Shown here piece after piece: positions 35,964 to 45,711 of a stretch of DNA of 64,000 nt; position 1 is the first letter of the stretch; every line of letters begins with the position of its first letter. The stretch is from positions 62,001 through 126,000 of the forward strand of contig JAAFIW010000005.1 of NCBI GenBank assembly GCA_013297875.1, given 5' to 3'. The notes beneath the pieces are model-generated. The model was not told the origin of the DNA, made no database searches, and saw only the letters and a program-made list of their open reading frames with translations. The position numbers and the translations under genes were made by a program. Source of the DNA: Comamonadaceae bacterium. Its GTDB lineage: Bacteria; Pseudomonadota; Gammaproteobacteria; Burkholderiales; Burkholderiaceae_C.

Positions 35964-36842
35964 TCAAAAACCTGCGACAAAGCTCATTGCCGATTTGAGT
36001 ACCAGTTCTGCATGCCCCGACGAAGGATCGAAACGGTAGTTGGCATGAATGGGCAGCGGCGACAAGGGCGTGTCGCAGCGAAGAATCTTCAGGCCGGCCG
36101 TGTCTGGCAGGCGCTTGGCAGCGGCCAAAGGCAAGGTTGCCACGCCGAACCCGCTTTGCACCAGCTGCACCATGGCAGAGATAGATGAAATGGCATGCAC
36201 CTTTTTGGGCTGCACCTGCGCGGCTTTCAGTTGATCCATCAGCGCCAGATGCGGGTGCGAGCCGCGCTGAAAGGTCATCAGCTCCATCTCGGCAAAGTCG
36301 CTCATGCGGTACACCCGTTTGCGGTGCAGCCGTGCATTGCCCAAAAAGGCCATCTCCATGGGAGGCAGGGTTTTGGTGCGCACGCCTTCGGCGTTGGCAG
36401 GCGATGCGGTGAACACAATGTCCAGCGCGCCCCGGCGCACCAACTCGATCAGCACTGGCGTGGTTTCGACTGACAACTCCATCTCCAGCGCCGGGTACTC
36501 ACCCCGCAGTTGCTCGACCCAGGGAATCAACCAGGAGTGCAGCACCGATTCAATGGCACCGATGCGCATTTGCACATCCACCGGCACGTCACCGCCCATC
36601 TCCAGCTTGATCTCGCGCTGCAACTCCAGCAGACGCGTGGCGTGCTTCAAAAAGCGCTGGCCGGCAAACGTGAGGCGAAACTGCTTGTCGCGCCGGTCCA
36701 GCAGCACGGTGCCCAGCTCGTCTTCCAGTGCCGCAATGCGCGCCGACATGGCCGACTGGGTGATGAACAATTTTTCAGCCGCCCGCGAGACAGATTGCAA
36801 GGTGGCGACCCAATAGAAGGCTTCAACAAATCGAAGGTTCAT
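35964..36842 (-). CDS. LysR-family transcriptional regulator
   Basis: A 292-residue LTTR. The winged HTH is at residues 1-60 (MNLRFVEAFYWVATLQSVSR, then FITQSAMSARIAALEDELG), followed by the linker helix and a two-lobed effector domain from about residue 90. It is upstream of, and on the same strand as, the DUF1445-TRAP-oplAH operon and divergent from the second TRAP set, so it may control both, with a transported acid or oxoproline as effector. The position fits; the effector is a guess. Confidence 0.92.
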   Translation of the reverse strand: MNLRFVEAFYWVATLQSVSRAAEKLFITQSAMSARIAALEDELGTVLLDRRDKQFRLTFAGQRFLKHATRLLELQREIKLEMGGDVPVDVQMRIGAIESVLHSWLIPWVEQLRGEYPALEMELSVETTPVLIELVRRGALDIVFTASPANAEGVRTKTLPPMEMAFLGNARLHRKRVYRMSDFAEMELMTFQRGSHPHLALMDQLKAAQVQPKKVHAISSISAMVQLVQSGFGVATLPLAAAKRLPDTAGLKILRCDTPLSPLPIHANYRFDPSSGHAELVLKSAMSFVAGF

Positions 36843-36950
36843 GGCGTGTGATGACCTGTTTCGTGGCTGGCGTCGTGGGGGAATATCCGGGTTGGTTGGC
36901 CCGGCTTTTGCAGCTACGCTGTCCTGGCTGGTTTTTGTTTATCTCAATCC

Positions 36951-37049
36951 CGTCATTCCCGCGCAGGCGGGAATCCACGCCTGAGAACCGCAAAACCCAT
37001 TGGCCTCGCAGCCTTCGCGCCTGGATCCCCGCCTGCGCGGGGATGACAG
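36951..37049. repeat. Inverted-repeat element, second copy of the 7336 type
   Basis: GTCATTCCCGCGCAGGCGGG opens the element and CCCGCCTGCGCGGGGATGAC closes it. The ends match those at 7336-7442 while the middle differs. It lies in the divergent promoter region between the LysR gene and the second TRAP set and could act as a barrier or bidirectional terminator. Confidence 0.85.
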
Positions 37050-37116
37050 CAAATGGCGTTTTGTGGGCCTGCTTTAATCCTATATCTGTGAATTTCATTG
37101 TTCTGGAGTGTCTATC

Positions 37117-38085
37117 GTGAAATACAAGTTTGCGCTTTCTTTTGTGGCCCTTGCCTTGTCTGCGGGTGCCAGTGCCCAAACCAAGTGGGACTTGCCGGCT
37201 GGCTATGCGGCCAATAACTTTCACACCGAAAACTTGGTGCAGTTTGCCAACGACGTGGACAAAGCCACCAGCGGCAAGTTGAAAATCACGGTGCACGCCA
37301 ACGGTGCACTGTTCAAAGCACCCGAGATCAAACGGGCGGTGCAAGGCGGTCAGGCGCAGATTGGCGAAATCCTGATGGCGAACTTTCAGAACGAGTGGCA
37401 GATGTGGGGCGTGGACGGCATTCCGTTTCTGGCCGACAGCTATGACGAGTCGGCCAAGCTGTACAAGGTCAGCAAGCCCACAGTCGAGAAAAAACTGGGT
37501 GAGCAGGGCATGATGTTGCTCTACAGCGTGCCCTGGCCGCCGCAAGGCATTTACGTCAAAAAGCCCATTGCGTCGGCTGCTGATTTAAAGGGCGTGAAGT
37601 GGCGTGCCTACAGCCCGGCAACAGCCCGCATCGCCGAATTGGTGGGCGCGCAACCCGTGACGGTGCAAGCGGCCGAGCTGTCGCAAGCCATGGCCACGGG
37701 CGTGGTCGAGTCCTATATGTCGTCGGGCTCCACAGGCGTGAACACCAAGACCTATGAGCACATCAAGTATTGGTACGACACCCAGGCCTGGTTGCCCAAA
37801 AATGCGGTGCTGGTGAACAAGGCGGCGTTTGATGCGCTGGATGCCCCCAGCAAGGCGGCCTTGCTTAAAGCTGGGGCCGATGCCGAAACCCGCGGTTGGG
37901 CCGCGTCTAAAAAAGAGAACATCGACTCCATCGAGACGCTGAAGAAAAATGGCGTCAACATCCTTCCGCCGCCACCGGCATTGACCGCCGACATGAAAAA
38001 AGTCGGCGAGACGCTGCTGAAGGAATGGCTGGAAAAAGCGGGGCCCGAAGGCAAGGCGGTAGTTGACGCCTTTTACAAGCCCTGA
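37117..38085 (+). CDS. TRAP transporter substrate-binding protein, third copy
   Basis: A 322-residue DctP-type binding protein with signal peptide LSFVALALSAGASAQ. NFHTENLVQFANDVDKATSG and VKWRAYSPATARIAELVGAQP are family segments, the latter with the ligand Arg. The GTG at 37117 is chosen over the GTG at 37108 because GGAG lies 8 bases upstream of it. First gene of a three-gene TRAP operon, with permease genes following at 11 and 8 bases. Confidence 0.92.
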   Translation: MKYKFALSFVALALSAGASAQTKWDLPAGYAANNFHTENLVQFANDVDKATSGKLKITVHANGALFKAPEIKRAVQGGQAQIGEILMANFQNEWQMWGVDGIPFLADSYDESAKLYKVSKPTVEKKLGEQGMMLLYSVPWPPQGIYVKKPIASAADLKGVKWRAYSPATARIAELVGAQPVTVQAAELSQAMATGVVESYMSSGSTGVNTKTYEHIKYWYDTQAWLPKNAVLVNKAAFDALDAPSKAALLKAGADAETRGWAASKKENIDSIETLKKNGVNILPPPPALTADMKKVGETLLKEWLEKAGPEGKAVVDAFYKP

Positions 38086-38096
38086 TCCACCACCAG

Positions 38097-38606
38097 ATGC
38101 GAAAAGCACTTGACTGGCTGTACGACAGTACAGCCTGGTTGGCCGCGCTGGCCATGGTGGCCTTGTTGATCTCGGTGTTGCTCTCGGTGGCCGGGCGTCA
38201 GTTTCACTTTCACATTTCGGGCACCGATGCGTATGCGGGCTATTTCATGGCGGCTGCGGGCTTTCTGGCACTGGCCCATACCTTGAAGCGTGGTGAACAC
38301 ATCCGCGTGACCTTGCTGTCTTCGCGCCTGACCGGTGGCTACAAGCGCGCGCTGGAGATTTGGGCGCTGGGGGTGGCGGTGTTTTTGTCGGGCCTGTTTG
38401 CCGTGTATTCGCTGCGCCTGGCCTGGCAATCGCACACCATGAATGACATTTCCACCAGCAACGATGCCACACCGCTGTGGATTCCGCAGATTGCCATGGC
38501 CTTGGGCACGGTGGTGCTGCTGATTGCATTCGTCGATGAGCTGGTGCAAGAGATTCGCGGCAGCCGGCAGCAGGCCGAATCGGCCGAAGCCCTGCATAAC
38601 GAGTAG
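38097..38606 (+). CDS. TRAP transporter small permease (DctQ type), second set
   Basis: A 169-residue four-helix membrane protein. GTDAYAGYFMAAAGFLALAH and LKRGEHIRVTLL match the small permease at 33396 segment by segment, including the HIRV motif and the C-terminal DATPLWIPQIAMALG. It should form the membrane unit with the large permease 8 bases downstream. Confidence 0.92.
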   Translation: MRKALDWLYDSTAWLAALAMVALLISVLLSVAGRQFHFHISGTDAYAGYFMAAAGFLALAHTLKRGEHIRVTLLSSRLTGGYKRALEIWALGVAVFLSGLFAVYSLRLAWQSHTMNDISTSNDATPLWIPQIAMALGTVVLLIAFVDELVQEIRGSRQQAESAEALHNE

Positions 38607-38614
38607 CCCTGCCC

Positions 38615-39916
38615 ATGAATGACTTGTACATCACCAGCGCCTTGATCGTGGCGCTGTTTCTGATTTTGGGCAGCGGCGTGTGGATTGGTTTGACGCTGTC
38701 GGGCGTGGCCTGGATTGCCATGCAATTGTTCACCTCGCGCAGCGCGGGTGACGCCATGGCGGTGACGATTTGGGGCGCTTCGAGCAGTTGGACCTTGACG
38801 GCGCTGCCGCTGTTTGTGTGGATGGGTGAAATTCTCTTTCGAACCCGCTTGAGCCAGGACATGTTCAAGGGCCTGGCCCCGTGGATGCAAAGCCTGCCGG
38901 GCCGCTTGCTGCACACCAATGTGGCGGGCTGCACGCTGTTTGCCGCCGTGTCGGGGTCGAGTGCGGCCACCTGCGCAACGATTGGCAAGATGACCTTGCC
39001 TGAGCTCAAGAAACGCGGTTATCCGGACGACATTGTAATCGGCACATTGGCTGGGGCCGGCACGCTGGGCCTGTTGATTCCGCCGTCCATCATCATGATC
39101 GTCTACGGTGTCACGGCAGACGTGTCGATTGCCAAGCTGTTTATTGCGGGTGTCATCCCCGGCATCATGCTGGCCTGCCTGTTCTCGGGCTACATCATTT
39201 ATTGGGCTTTGCGCAACCCGCACCTGGTGCCACCGGCCGATGCGGCCATGAGCTTTGGCGAGAAGCTGAAAGCCTCGGGCAGCCTGATTCCCGTGATTTT
39301 GCTGATCGTGGCGGTGCTCGGCTCGATTTACGCCGGCATTGCCACCGCAACGGAGGCCGCTGCCGTCGGCGTGGTCGGTGCGTTGGTCTTGTCGGCGCTG
39401 CAAGGCTCGCTGAACTGGGCCAACTTCCGCGATTCGCTGATGGGTGCCACGCGGCTGTATTGCATGATTGCCCTGATCCTGGCGGGCGCGTCGTTTCTGA
39501 CGCTCAGCATGGGCTACATCGGCTTGCCGCGACACCTGGCCGAATGGATCGCCAGCCTGGGACTCACACCGCTGGGTCTGATTGGCATGCTCACGGTTTT
39601 CTACATTGTGCTGGGCTGTTTTCTGGATGGCATCAGCATGGTGGTTCTGACCATGGGCGTGATCATGCCCACGGTGCTGAAAGCGGGCATTGATCCGATC
39701 TGGTTTGGCATTTTCATTGTGCTGGTGGTGGAAATGGCACAAATCACGCCGCCAGTGGGCTTTAACCTGTTTGTGCTGCAAGGCATGACCGGCAAACAGC
39801 TGACCTACATCGCGCGGGTCACTCTGCCCATGTTTTTCTTGATGGTGGTGGCCGTGCTGCTGGTGTATTTTTTCCCAGGCCTGGTGACCTGGCTGCCGCA
39901 GCAGATGAAGCTCTAA
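38615..39916 (+). CDS. TRAP transporter large permease (DctM type), second set
   Basis: A 433-residue protein of the same length as the one at 32091 and similar throughout: SGSSAATCATIGKMTLPELK, PPSIIMIVYGVTADVSI, and the closing EMAQITPPVGFNLFVLQGMT. About twelve membrane helices. The identical length and layout point to a duplicated transporter, with the binding protein giving the specificity. The gene ends just before a dispersed repeat that separates it from the convergent pseudouridine synthase gene. Confidence 0.95.
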   Translation: MNDLYITSALIVALFLILGSGVWIGLTLSGVAWIAMQLFTSRSAGDAMAVTIWGASSSWTLTALPLFVWMGEILFRTRLSQDMFKGLAPWMQSLPGRLLHTNVAGCTLFAAVSGSSAATCATIGKMTLPELKKRGYPDDIVIGTLAGAGTLGLLIPPSIIMIVYGVTADVSIAKLFIAGVIPGIMLACLFSGYIIYWALRNPHLVPPADAAMSFGEKLKASGSLIPVILLIVAVLGSIYAGIATATEAAAVGVVGALVLSALQGSLNWANFRDSLMGATRLYCMIALILAGASFLTLSMGYIGLPRHLAEWIASLGLTPLGLIGMLTVFYIVLGCFLDGISMVVLTMGVIMPTVLKAGIDPIWFGIFIVLVVEMAQITPPVGFNLFVLQGMTGKQLTYIARVTLPMFFLMVVAVLLVYFFPGLVTWLPQQMKL

Positions 39917-39917
39917 C

Positions 39918-39978
39918 GATGCTATAAAAATAGTAGCTGCTTGAGCAAGTTATACCTGGGCTGTCAGCTCTTTTTGCT
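39918..39978 (+). repeat. Dispersed repeat, near-consensus copy
   Basis: It reads GCTATAAAAATAGTAGCTGC, then TTGAGCAAGTTATACCTGGG, then CTGTCAGCTCTTTTT. It lies between two convergent genes and ends in a T run, so it might also serve as terminator. Confidence 0.85.
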
Positions 39979-40000
39979 TCCTGCGCCTTTGCCCCGCGCC

Positions 40001-40906
40001 CTACGCAAACGACAGCGTTTGCCCGCTGCGAAACACCCGCTGCTCGTGGCTGTAAGGGTCGGTGAACGCCAGGCCTTGGGCCAGCAGGCGCAAGGGATTG
40101 GCCAGGTCTTCGTGCTCGCGGCCAAGCAACTGGGGGTAGATCTGGTCACCGACGATGGGCAAACCCAGCGCCGCCATTTGCACGCGCAGCTGATGGCGTC
40201 GCCCGGTGGTCGGTAGCAGCCGGTAGCGGGCGAGCGACCCTTGCGTTTCCAGCAGCTCAATGGTGGTGTGGGCGTTGGGTGCGGCCGGCCCGCACGGGTC
40301 TTGCTGGCGCATCTGCATGAAGTGCTCGCCTGCCTGCAGATGGCTGCTGCAATTCATGGGGAAATGCAAGGTCGACTGGTGGGGCGGTGCCAGCGCAATC
40401 GCCTCATACACCTTGTGCACCGCGCGCTGCGCAAACAGCTGTTGGTAGGCCTTTCGGTGCTCAACCTGCTTGCAAAACAGCACCAGGCCGGCGGTTTCCC
40501 GGTCAATGCGGTGCGCGGGCACCAGATCGTCCAGGCCCAGCCTGCGCTTCAGGCGAACCAGCAGGGTTTCCTGCAGATACTGGCCTGCGGGCATCACCGC
40601 CAGAAAATGCGGCTTGTCGGCCACCACAATGCGCTCGTCTTCAAACAGCACCTGCTCCGGCCCCGCCACCACCGGCTCCGCTGGCAGGCTGCGGTAATAA
40701 AACAGCTTGGTGTGCGGCTGGTGCGGGTCTTGCGCCGCCACCGCCTGCCCGCTGCTGGTGACCACGTGGCCAAGCGCCATGCGCTGCAACCACTCGTCTG
40801 CCGGTATCGCGGGAAAGCGCCAGCGCAAAAACGCCAGCACGTCTGGCCAGGGGCCGGGTGGCAAGGCTACGCAGCTGGGGCTCACGCCGTTCAGGGTGGG
40901 TAGCAT
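40001..40906 (-). CDS. RNA pseudouridine synthase, RluA family
   Basis: A 301-residue enzyme that isomerises uridine in rRNA or tRNA. The catalytic Asp is in VPAHRIDRETAGLVLFCK, the RluA-family motif; HFLAVMPAGQYLQETLL precedes it, and TGRRHQLRVQMAALGLPIVGD is the usual C-terminal core. No S4 domain is present, as in RluA-type short members and TruC. The target base cannot be told. Convergent with the TRAP operon; the tRNA hydroxylase gene lies upstream on the same strand with an 18-base gap. Confidence 0.88.
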   Translation of the reverse strand: MLPTLNGVSPSCVALPPGPWPDVLAFLRWRFPAIPADEWLQRMALGHVVTSSGQAVAAQDPHQPHTKLFYYRSLPAEPVVAGPEQVLFEDERIVVADKPHFLAVMPAGQYLQETLLVRLKRRLGLDDLVPAHRIDRETAGLVLFCKQVEHRKAYQQLFAQRAVHKVYEAIALAPPHQSTLHFPMNCSSHLQAGEHFMQMRQQDPCGPAAPNAHTTIELLETQGSLARYRLLPTTGRRHQLRVQMAALGLPIVGDQIYPQLLGREHEDLANPLRLLAQGLAFTDPYSHEQRVFRSGQTLSFA

Positions 40907-40924
40907 GTCTGGTGCGTGTTGGCC

Positions 40925-41767
40925 CTACGCGCCACCACGGGCCAGGCGTTTCGCCCTGGCCAGACGCCAGGCAGCATCCAGGTCGCCGGTGTATACCGCG
41001 TCCAGCTCGGTGGGTGTTTCCTGTAGTTTCGTGTCCAGCGCCACCCGGTTGTCAAACACAAAGCACTCGCCTTGCCAGTCTTTTTCAGCGTCGGGCGTTT
41101 CCTTGAAGTAATTCAGGATGCCGCCTTCCAGCTGGTACACCGGCACATCCATGTCCCGCATCCAGGCGCTGGTTTTTTCGCATCGAATGCCGCCGGTGCA
41201 GTACATGGCCACCTTTTTGCCTTGGGCTTTCCATTCGTCAACGTGCGCCAGCACGTAGTTGGGAAAGTCGCGAAAGTTCGCCACCACCGGGTCTACCGCG
41301 TTGGTAAAGTGGCCCAGCCGGTATTCAAAGCTGTTGCGGTTGTCCAGCACCACCACATCGGGTTGCGCAATCAGCTCGCGCCAGTCCTGCGGGCTCACGT
41401 TGATGCCGGTTTGTGTGGCATCCACGCCTGCGATGCCCAGCGGCACGATTTCGGCCTTCAAATGCACCTTCATTTTGAAAAATGGCCGCGTTTTGCACGC
41501 GCTGCGCTTGAACACCATGCCGGCAAAGTAGCCGTTCAGACGCGGCTCGCTCACCAGGGTGTTTTCAATGGCATCCAGCACCTCGGCCGTGCCCGCCAAC
41601 ATGCCGTTGATGCCCTCTGGCGCGATCAGGATGCTTCCGGTCAACGCCAGGCCGTGCTGCGCGGTCATCTCGCGCAACAGGCTCACCACCTCGTCGGGCT
41701 GGGCCAGGTGAACGAATTGGTAGAAGGCTGTGTGCAGCAGAGGTTTATCGCAAAGCGGCGCGGTCAT
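40925..41767 (-). CDS. trhO: tRNA uridine(34) hydroxylase, rhodanese type
   Basis: A 280-residue protein of the YceA/TrhO family, which makes 5-hydroxyuridine at position 34 of tRNAs on the way to cmo5U. The N-terminal domain includes LTGSILIAPEGINGMLAGT; the rhodanese domain holds VVVLDNRNSFEYRLGHF and the active Cys in YCTGGIRCEKTSAWM. Length is slightly under the E. coli protein because the C-terminal tail is short. Likely one transcription unit with the downstream pseudouridine synthase. Confidence 0.92.
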   Translation of the reverse strand: MTAPLCDKPLLHTAFYQFVHLAQPDEVVSLLREMTAQHGLALTGSILIAPEGINGMLAGTAEVLDAIENTLVSEPRLNGYFAGMVFKRSACKTRPFFKMKVHLKAEIVPLGIAGVDATQTGINVSPQDWRELIAQPDVVVLDNRNSFEYRLGHFTNAVDPVVANFRDFPNYVLAHVDEWKAQGKKVAMYCTGGIRCEKTSAWMRDMDVPVYQLEGGILNYFKETPDAEKDWQGECFVFDNRVALDTKLQETPTELDAVYTGDLDAAWRLARAKRLARGGA

Positions 41768-41845
41768 GGTGAAAGGCGTTGGAAGCAGAGATGCTTAATT
41801 TTCCCACGCACCCCGCGTCGGCGCGCCGCGCGGGATAATTGCGGC

Positions 41846-42649
41846 ATGACGATTACCTACAAAGACGACAGCGGCGTGCAGGGCATGCGCACAGCGGGGC
41901 GCCTGGCCTCCGAGGTGCTGGATCACATCACGCCGCATATCCAGCCCGGCATCACCACCAACCAGATCGACCAGCTGGCGGCTGATTTCATGAAGCTGCA
42001 AGGCACCACGTCTGCCACCCTGGGCTACCAGCCGCAGGGCTACCCGCCCTACCCCAAATCGCTGTGCACCTCGGTCAACCATGTGGTGTGCCACGGCATT
42101 CCCAACGACAAGGCCCTGAAAAAGGGCGACATCGTGAACGTGGACGTGACCGTGATCAAGGATGGCTGGTTTGGCGACACCAGCCGCATGTTCATGGTGG
42201 GCGACGTGTCGATTCAAGCCAAGCGCCTGTGCGCCCTCACCTTTGACGCCATGTGGCACGGCATCGTGCGGGTCAAACCCGGCGTGCGGCTGGGCGACAT
42301 CGGCTTTGCCATTCAACGCTTTGCCGAAGGCCAGGGCTTTTCCATCGTGCGCGAGTTTTGCGGCCATGGCATCGGCCAGAAGTTTCACGAAGAGCCGCAA
42401 GTGCTGCACTACGGCAAACCCGGCACGCTGGAAGAGCTCAAGCCCGGCATGACCTTCACCATCGAGCCCATGATCAACGCCGGCCGGCGCGACATCAAGG
42501 AGTTTGGCAACGACGGCTGGACCATCGTCACCAAGGACCATTCCCTGTCGGCGCAGTGGGAGCACACCGTGCTGGTGACGGAGACCGGCTACGAAGTGCT
42601 GACGCTGTCGGCCGGTGCGCCCAGGCCACCAGCGTTTGTGGGCGGATGA
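41846..42649 (+). CDS. map: Methionine aminopeptidase, type I
   Basis: A 267-residue metalloprotease that removes the initiator Met. The five metal ligands are seen in order: Asp in VNVDVTVIKDGWFGDTSRMF (two), His in EFCGHGIGQ, Glu in TIEPM and Glu in WEHTVLV. The substrate-loop His is in SVNHVVCHG. Start at 41846 (MTITYKDDSGVQGMR); the frame is open far upstream, but that part is antisense to trhO. A map-glnD pair is the usual order in Burkholderiales. Confidence 0.96.
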   Translation: MTITYKDDSGVQGMRTAGRLASEVLDHITPHIQPGITTNQIDQLAADFMKLQGTTSATLGYQPQGYPPYPKSLCTSVNHVVCHGIPNDKALKKGDIVNVDVTVIKDGWFGDTSRMFMVGDVSIQAKRLCALTFDAMWHGIVRVKPGVRLGDIGFAIQRFAEGQGFSIVREFCGHGIGQKFHEEPQVLHYGKPGTLEELKPGMTFTIEPMINAGRRDIKEFGNDGWTIVTKDHSLSAQWEHTVLVTETGYEVLTLSAGAPRPPAFVGG

Positions 42650-42785
42650 AGATAGCGGCGCTGGGCGCCATCACTTCGCTGCGCTTTGATGACCGCGCTT
42701 GGAACATGAGGCATTCGTCTGCACCGTCATTTGTCATGTCTGCGGCACAGCCGCTACGTCATCTTTCATTGGGTCGCCCTCGCAC

Positions 42786-45500
42786 ATGCTCGCATTGAAC
42801 ACCCTGCGCCAGGCGCACAAAGCCCGCACCGCTCAGTTGTTTGCCGCCGTGCAAACCAGCGGCACGTCCACGCGCGGCATTCGCTCCAGCCTGCAGGCGC
42901 TGGCCGCTTCGGCTGACGAAACGCTCACCGCCCTGTGGCAGCGCGCAGACATGCCGCCTGGCATGGTGCTGGCGGGTGTGGGCGGCTATGGGCGCGGTGA
43001 GCTGTTTCCATATTCCGATGTGGACGTGCTGCTGCTCATGCCCGACGGCACGCAGGCCGAGGACGACCCACAGCTCAAACAAAAACTCGAGGTCTTCATC
43101 AGCAGTTGCTGGGATGCGGGGCTGGAGATTGGCTCCAGCGTGCGCACGCTGGCCGACTGCGTGGCAGAGGCCGCGGGCGACATCACCATCCAGACCTCGT
43201 TGCTGGAGGCACGGCTGGTCACCGGCAGCAAGGCGCTGTTCAAGCAGTTTCAAACCGCCTTTCGCGCGGGCCTGGATGCCAAGGCCTTTCTGGTGGCCAA
43301 AACCCTGGAGATGCGCCAGCGCCACAACAAGTTTGAAAACACGCCGTATGCGCTGGAGCCTAACTGCAAAGAGTCGCCCGGTGGCCTGCGCGACCTGCAG
43401 GTGGTGCTGTGGGTGGCCAAAGCTGCGGGCCTGGGCAAAAGCTGGGACGAGCTGGCCCGCAAGGGCCTGGTCACGCCGCTGGAGGTCAAGCAGATCAAGC
43501 GCAACGAGGCGCTGCTCAGCCTGATTCGCGCGCGCCTGCACCTGACGGCGCAGCGGCGTGAAGACCGGTTGGTGTTTGACTTGCAGACGGCGGTGGCGGA
43601 ATCATTCGGCTACAAGGCTGCCCCCACGCTCGGCACTGGCGTGTCCTCGCTGCCCCCAGCCGGGGAAGGGGCACCGGCTTTGCCGTTGCGTGGGGCGCAT
43701 TCTGCCTTGGGGCGGCCCGGCGGCAGAACCACAGGTGGTAAAGATGGCAAGAGTTTGGTTCGCGCCAGCGAAGCACTAATGAAACACTACTACTGGGCCG
43801 CCAAAGCCGTCACCCAGCTCAACCAGATCTTGCTGCTCAATATCGAAGAGCGCCTGAACCCGCAAACCCACGAGCTACGCCCCATCAACGAACGCTTTTT
43901 TGACAAGGCCGGCATGCTGGAAGTCGCGCGCGACGACCTGTATTTCAAGCACCCGCACGCCATTTTGGAAACCTTTTTGCTCTACCAGACCACGGTGGGC
44001 ATCAAAGGCTTGTCGGCCAGCACCCTGCGCGCGCTGTACAACGCCCGCAAGCTGATGGATGGCAAATTTCGCAACGACCCGGTGAACCGCGCCACGTTCA
44101 GCGCCATGCTGCACTGCGGCTCGGGCATTACCCGCGCCATGCGGCTGATGAACCAGACCTCGGTGCTGGGCCGCTACCTGTGGGTGTTTCGCAAGATCGT
44201 GGGGCAGATGCAGCACGACCTGTTTCATGTCTACACGGTGGACCAGCACATCCTGATGGTGCTGCGCAATGTGCGGCGGTTTTTCATTGCCGAGCATGCC
44301 CACGAATACCCCTTTTGCTCGCAGCTGGCCGCTGGCTGGGACAAGCCCTGGGTGCTGGTGGTGGCCGCGCTGTTTCACGACATTGCCAAAGGCCGTGGCG
44401 GCGACCATTCCGAGCTGGGTGCGCGCGACGTGCGCAAGTTTTGCCGCGATCACGGCATCAACCGCGAAGACGCCAAGCTGATTGAGTTCCTGGTGCACGA
44501 GCACCTCTCCATGAGCCGCATCGCCCAGAAAGAAGACCTGAGCGACCCCGAGGTGATTGCCGCGTTTGCCAGGCGCGTGGGCAACGAGCGCTACCTGACG
44601 GCCCTGTACCTGCTGACCGTGGCCGACATTCGCGGCACCAGCCCCAAGGTGTGGAATGCATGGAAAGGCAAGCTGCTGGAAGACCTGTACCGCTACACCC
44701 TGCGCCACCTGGGTGGCCGCGCGCCCGACCCCGACGCCGAGGTAGAAGCCACCAAGCGCGATGCCCTGGTGTTAATGGCCCTGCACGCCCTGCCCTTTGA
44801 GGCGCATTTGCCGCTGTGGAACACGCTGGACGTGCGCTACTTCATGCGCCACGACGCAGGCGACATCGCCTGGCACACCCGCGTGCTCTCGCGCCACACG
44901 GGCACAGCCCACGCCATCGTGCGCGCCCGCCAGTCGCCCATCGGCGAAGGCCTGCAAGTCGTGGTCTACACGCCCGACCAGCCCGACCTGTTTGCCCGCA
45001 TCTGCGGCTTTTTCGACCAGCACGGTTTTTCGATTCTTGACGCCAAGGTGCACACCGCCAACAACGGCTATGCGCTGGACACCTTCCAGGTGGTCAATGC
45101 CCTGATGCCCGAGCACGACCGCGAGCTGATCAGCATGGTGGAGGTCGATCTGGACAACACCCTGGAATCCCCCGGCCCCCTGCCAGAGCCCGCCAGCCTG
45201 CAGCAACGCGGCCGCATCTCACGCCGCGTGAAAAGCTTCCCCATCGCACCCCGTGTCGACCTGCGCCCCGACGAAAAAGCCCAGCGCTGGCTGCTCACCA
45301 TCTCGGCCAGCGACCGCGTCGGCCTACTCTACAGCGTGGCCCGCGTGCTGGCCCGCCACAAACTCAATTTGCAACTGGCCAAAGTCACCACCCTGGGCGA
45401 GCGCGTGGAAGACACGTTTTTGATCGATGGGCCGGAACTGCAGCACAACCGCAAGCAGATCGAGATTGAGACGGAGTTGCTGGAGACGCTGGGGGCGTGA
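42786..45500 (+). CDS. glnD: Bifunctional [protein-PII] uridylyltransferase / uridylyl-removing enzyme
   Basis: A 904-residue nitrogen sensor that uridylylates PII when glutamine is low and removes UMP when it is high. The nucleotidyltransferase site is [19 protein letters not shown] near residue 65; the HD hydrolase site is [19 protein letters not shown] near residue 525; two ACT domains close the protein from about residue 720 and 820. The ATG at 42786 matches the family start. A GC-rich repeat (43627-43755) adds about 43 in-frame residues between [10 protein letters not shown] and [12 protein letters not shown], a spot where family members run on directly. Confidence 0.96.
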   Translation: MLALNTLRQAHKARTAQLFAAVQTSGTSTRGIRSSLQALAASADETLTALWQRADMPPGMVLAGVGGYGRGELFPYSDVDVLLLMPDGTQAEDDPQLKQKLEVFISSCWDAGLEIGSSVRTLADCVAEAAGDITIQTSLLEARLVTGSKALFKQFQTAFRAGLDAKAFLVAKTLEMRQRHNKFENTPYALEPNCKESPGGLRDLQVVLWVAKAAGLGKSWDELARKGLVTPLEVKQIKRNEALLSLIRARLHLTAQRREDRLVFDLQTAVAESFGYKAAPTLGTGVSSLPPAGEGAPALPLRGAHSALGRPGGRTTGGKDGKSLVRASEALMKHYYWAAKAVTQLNQILLLNIEERLNPQTHELRPINERFFDKAGMLEVARDDLYFKHPHAILETFLLYQTTVGIKGLSASTLRALYNARKLMDGKFRNDPVNRATFSAMLHCGSGITRAMRLMNQTSVLGRYLWVFRKIVGQMQHDLFHVYTVDQHILMVLRNVRRFFIAEHAHEYPFCSQLAAGWDKPWVLVVAALFHDIAKGRGGDHSELGARDVRKFCRDHGINREDAKLIEFLVHEHLSMSRIAQKEDLSDPEVIAAFARRVGNERYLTALYLLTVADIRGTSPKVWNAWKGKLLEDLYRYTLRHLGGRAPDPDAEVEATKRDALVLMALHALPFEAHLPLWNTLDVRYFMRHDAGDIAWHTRVLSRHTGTAHAIVRARQSPIGEGLQVVVYTPDQPDLFARICGFFDQHGFSILDAKVHTANNGYALDTFQVVNALMPEHDRELISMVEVDLDNTLESPGPLPEPASLQQRGRISRRVKSFPIAPRVDLRPDEKAQRWLLTISASDRVGLLYSVARVLARHKLNLQLAKVTTLGERVEDTFLIDGPELQHNRKQIEIETELLETLGA
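43627..43755 (+). repeat. GC-rich repeat inserted in frame in glnD
   Basis: CTGCCCCCAGCCGGGGAAGG and GCATTCTGCCTTGGGGCGGC are the halves of a Comamonadaceae-type palindromic repeat. It keeps the reading frame and encodes a Gly/Pro/Arg-rich loop. Its length is near a multiple of three codons by need; edges are estimated from where family similarity stops and resumes. Confidence 0.75.
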
Positions 45501-45711
45501 ACCCTACCAATAGCGGCAGATTGGCCCGCTCAATCGACTCAACTACTATTCATGGGTTCCTCCGTGACCTGCCAAGGAAGAGGCGTGTCAAAAATCAGCT
45601 AAGAGGCTGCAAAGGAAGCAAAACAATTCGCAAAAGCGCTAAATTTGAACAATTTCACATTACCTAAGTTTCACGCCCTAGCTGATAAAAAGTGCCTTGT
45701 TAAGAGGCTCC

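Noticed and set aside
41072-41845. A long N-terminal extension of map
   Set aside because: The extra frame is antisense to trhO and unlike any aminopeptidase; MTITYKDDS is the normal start.
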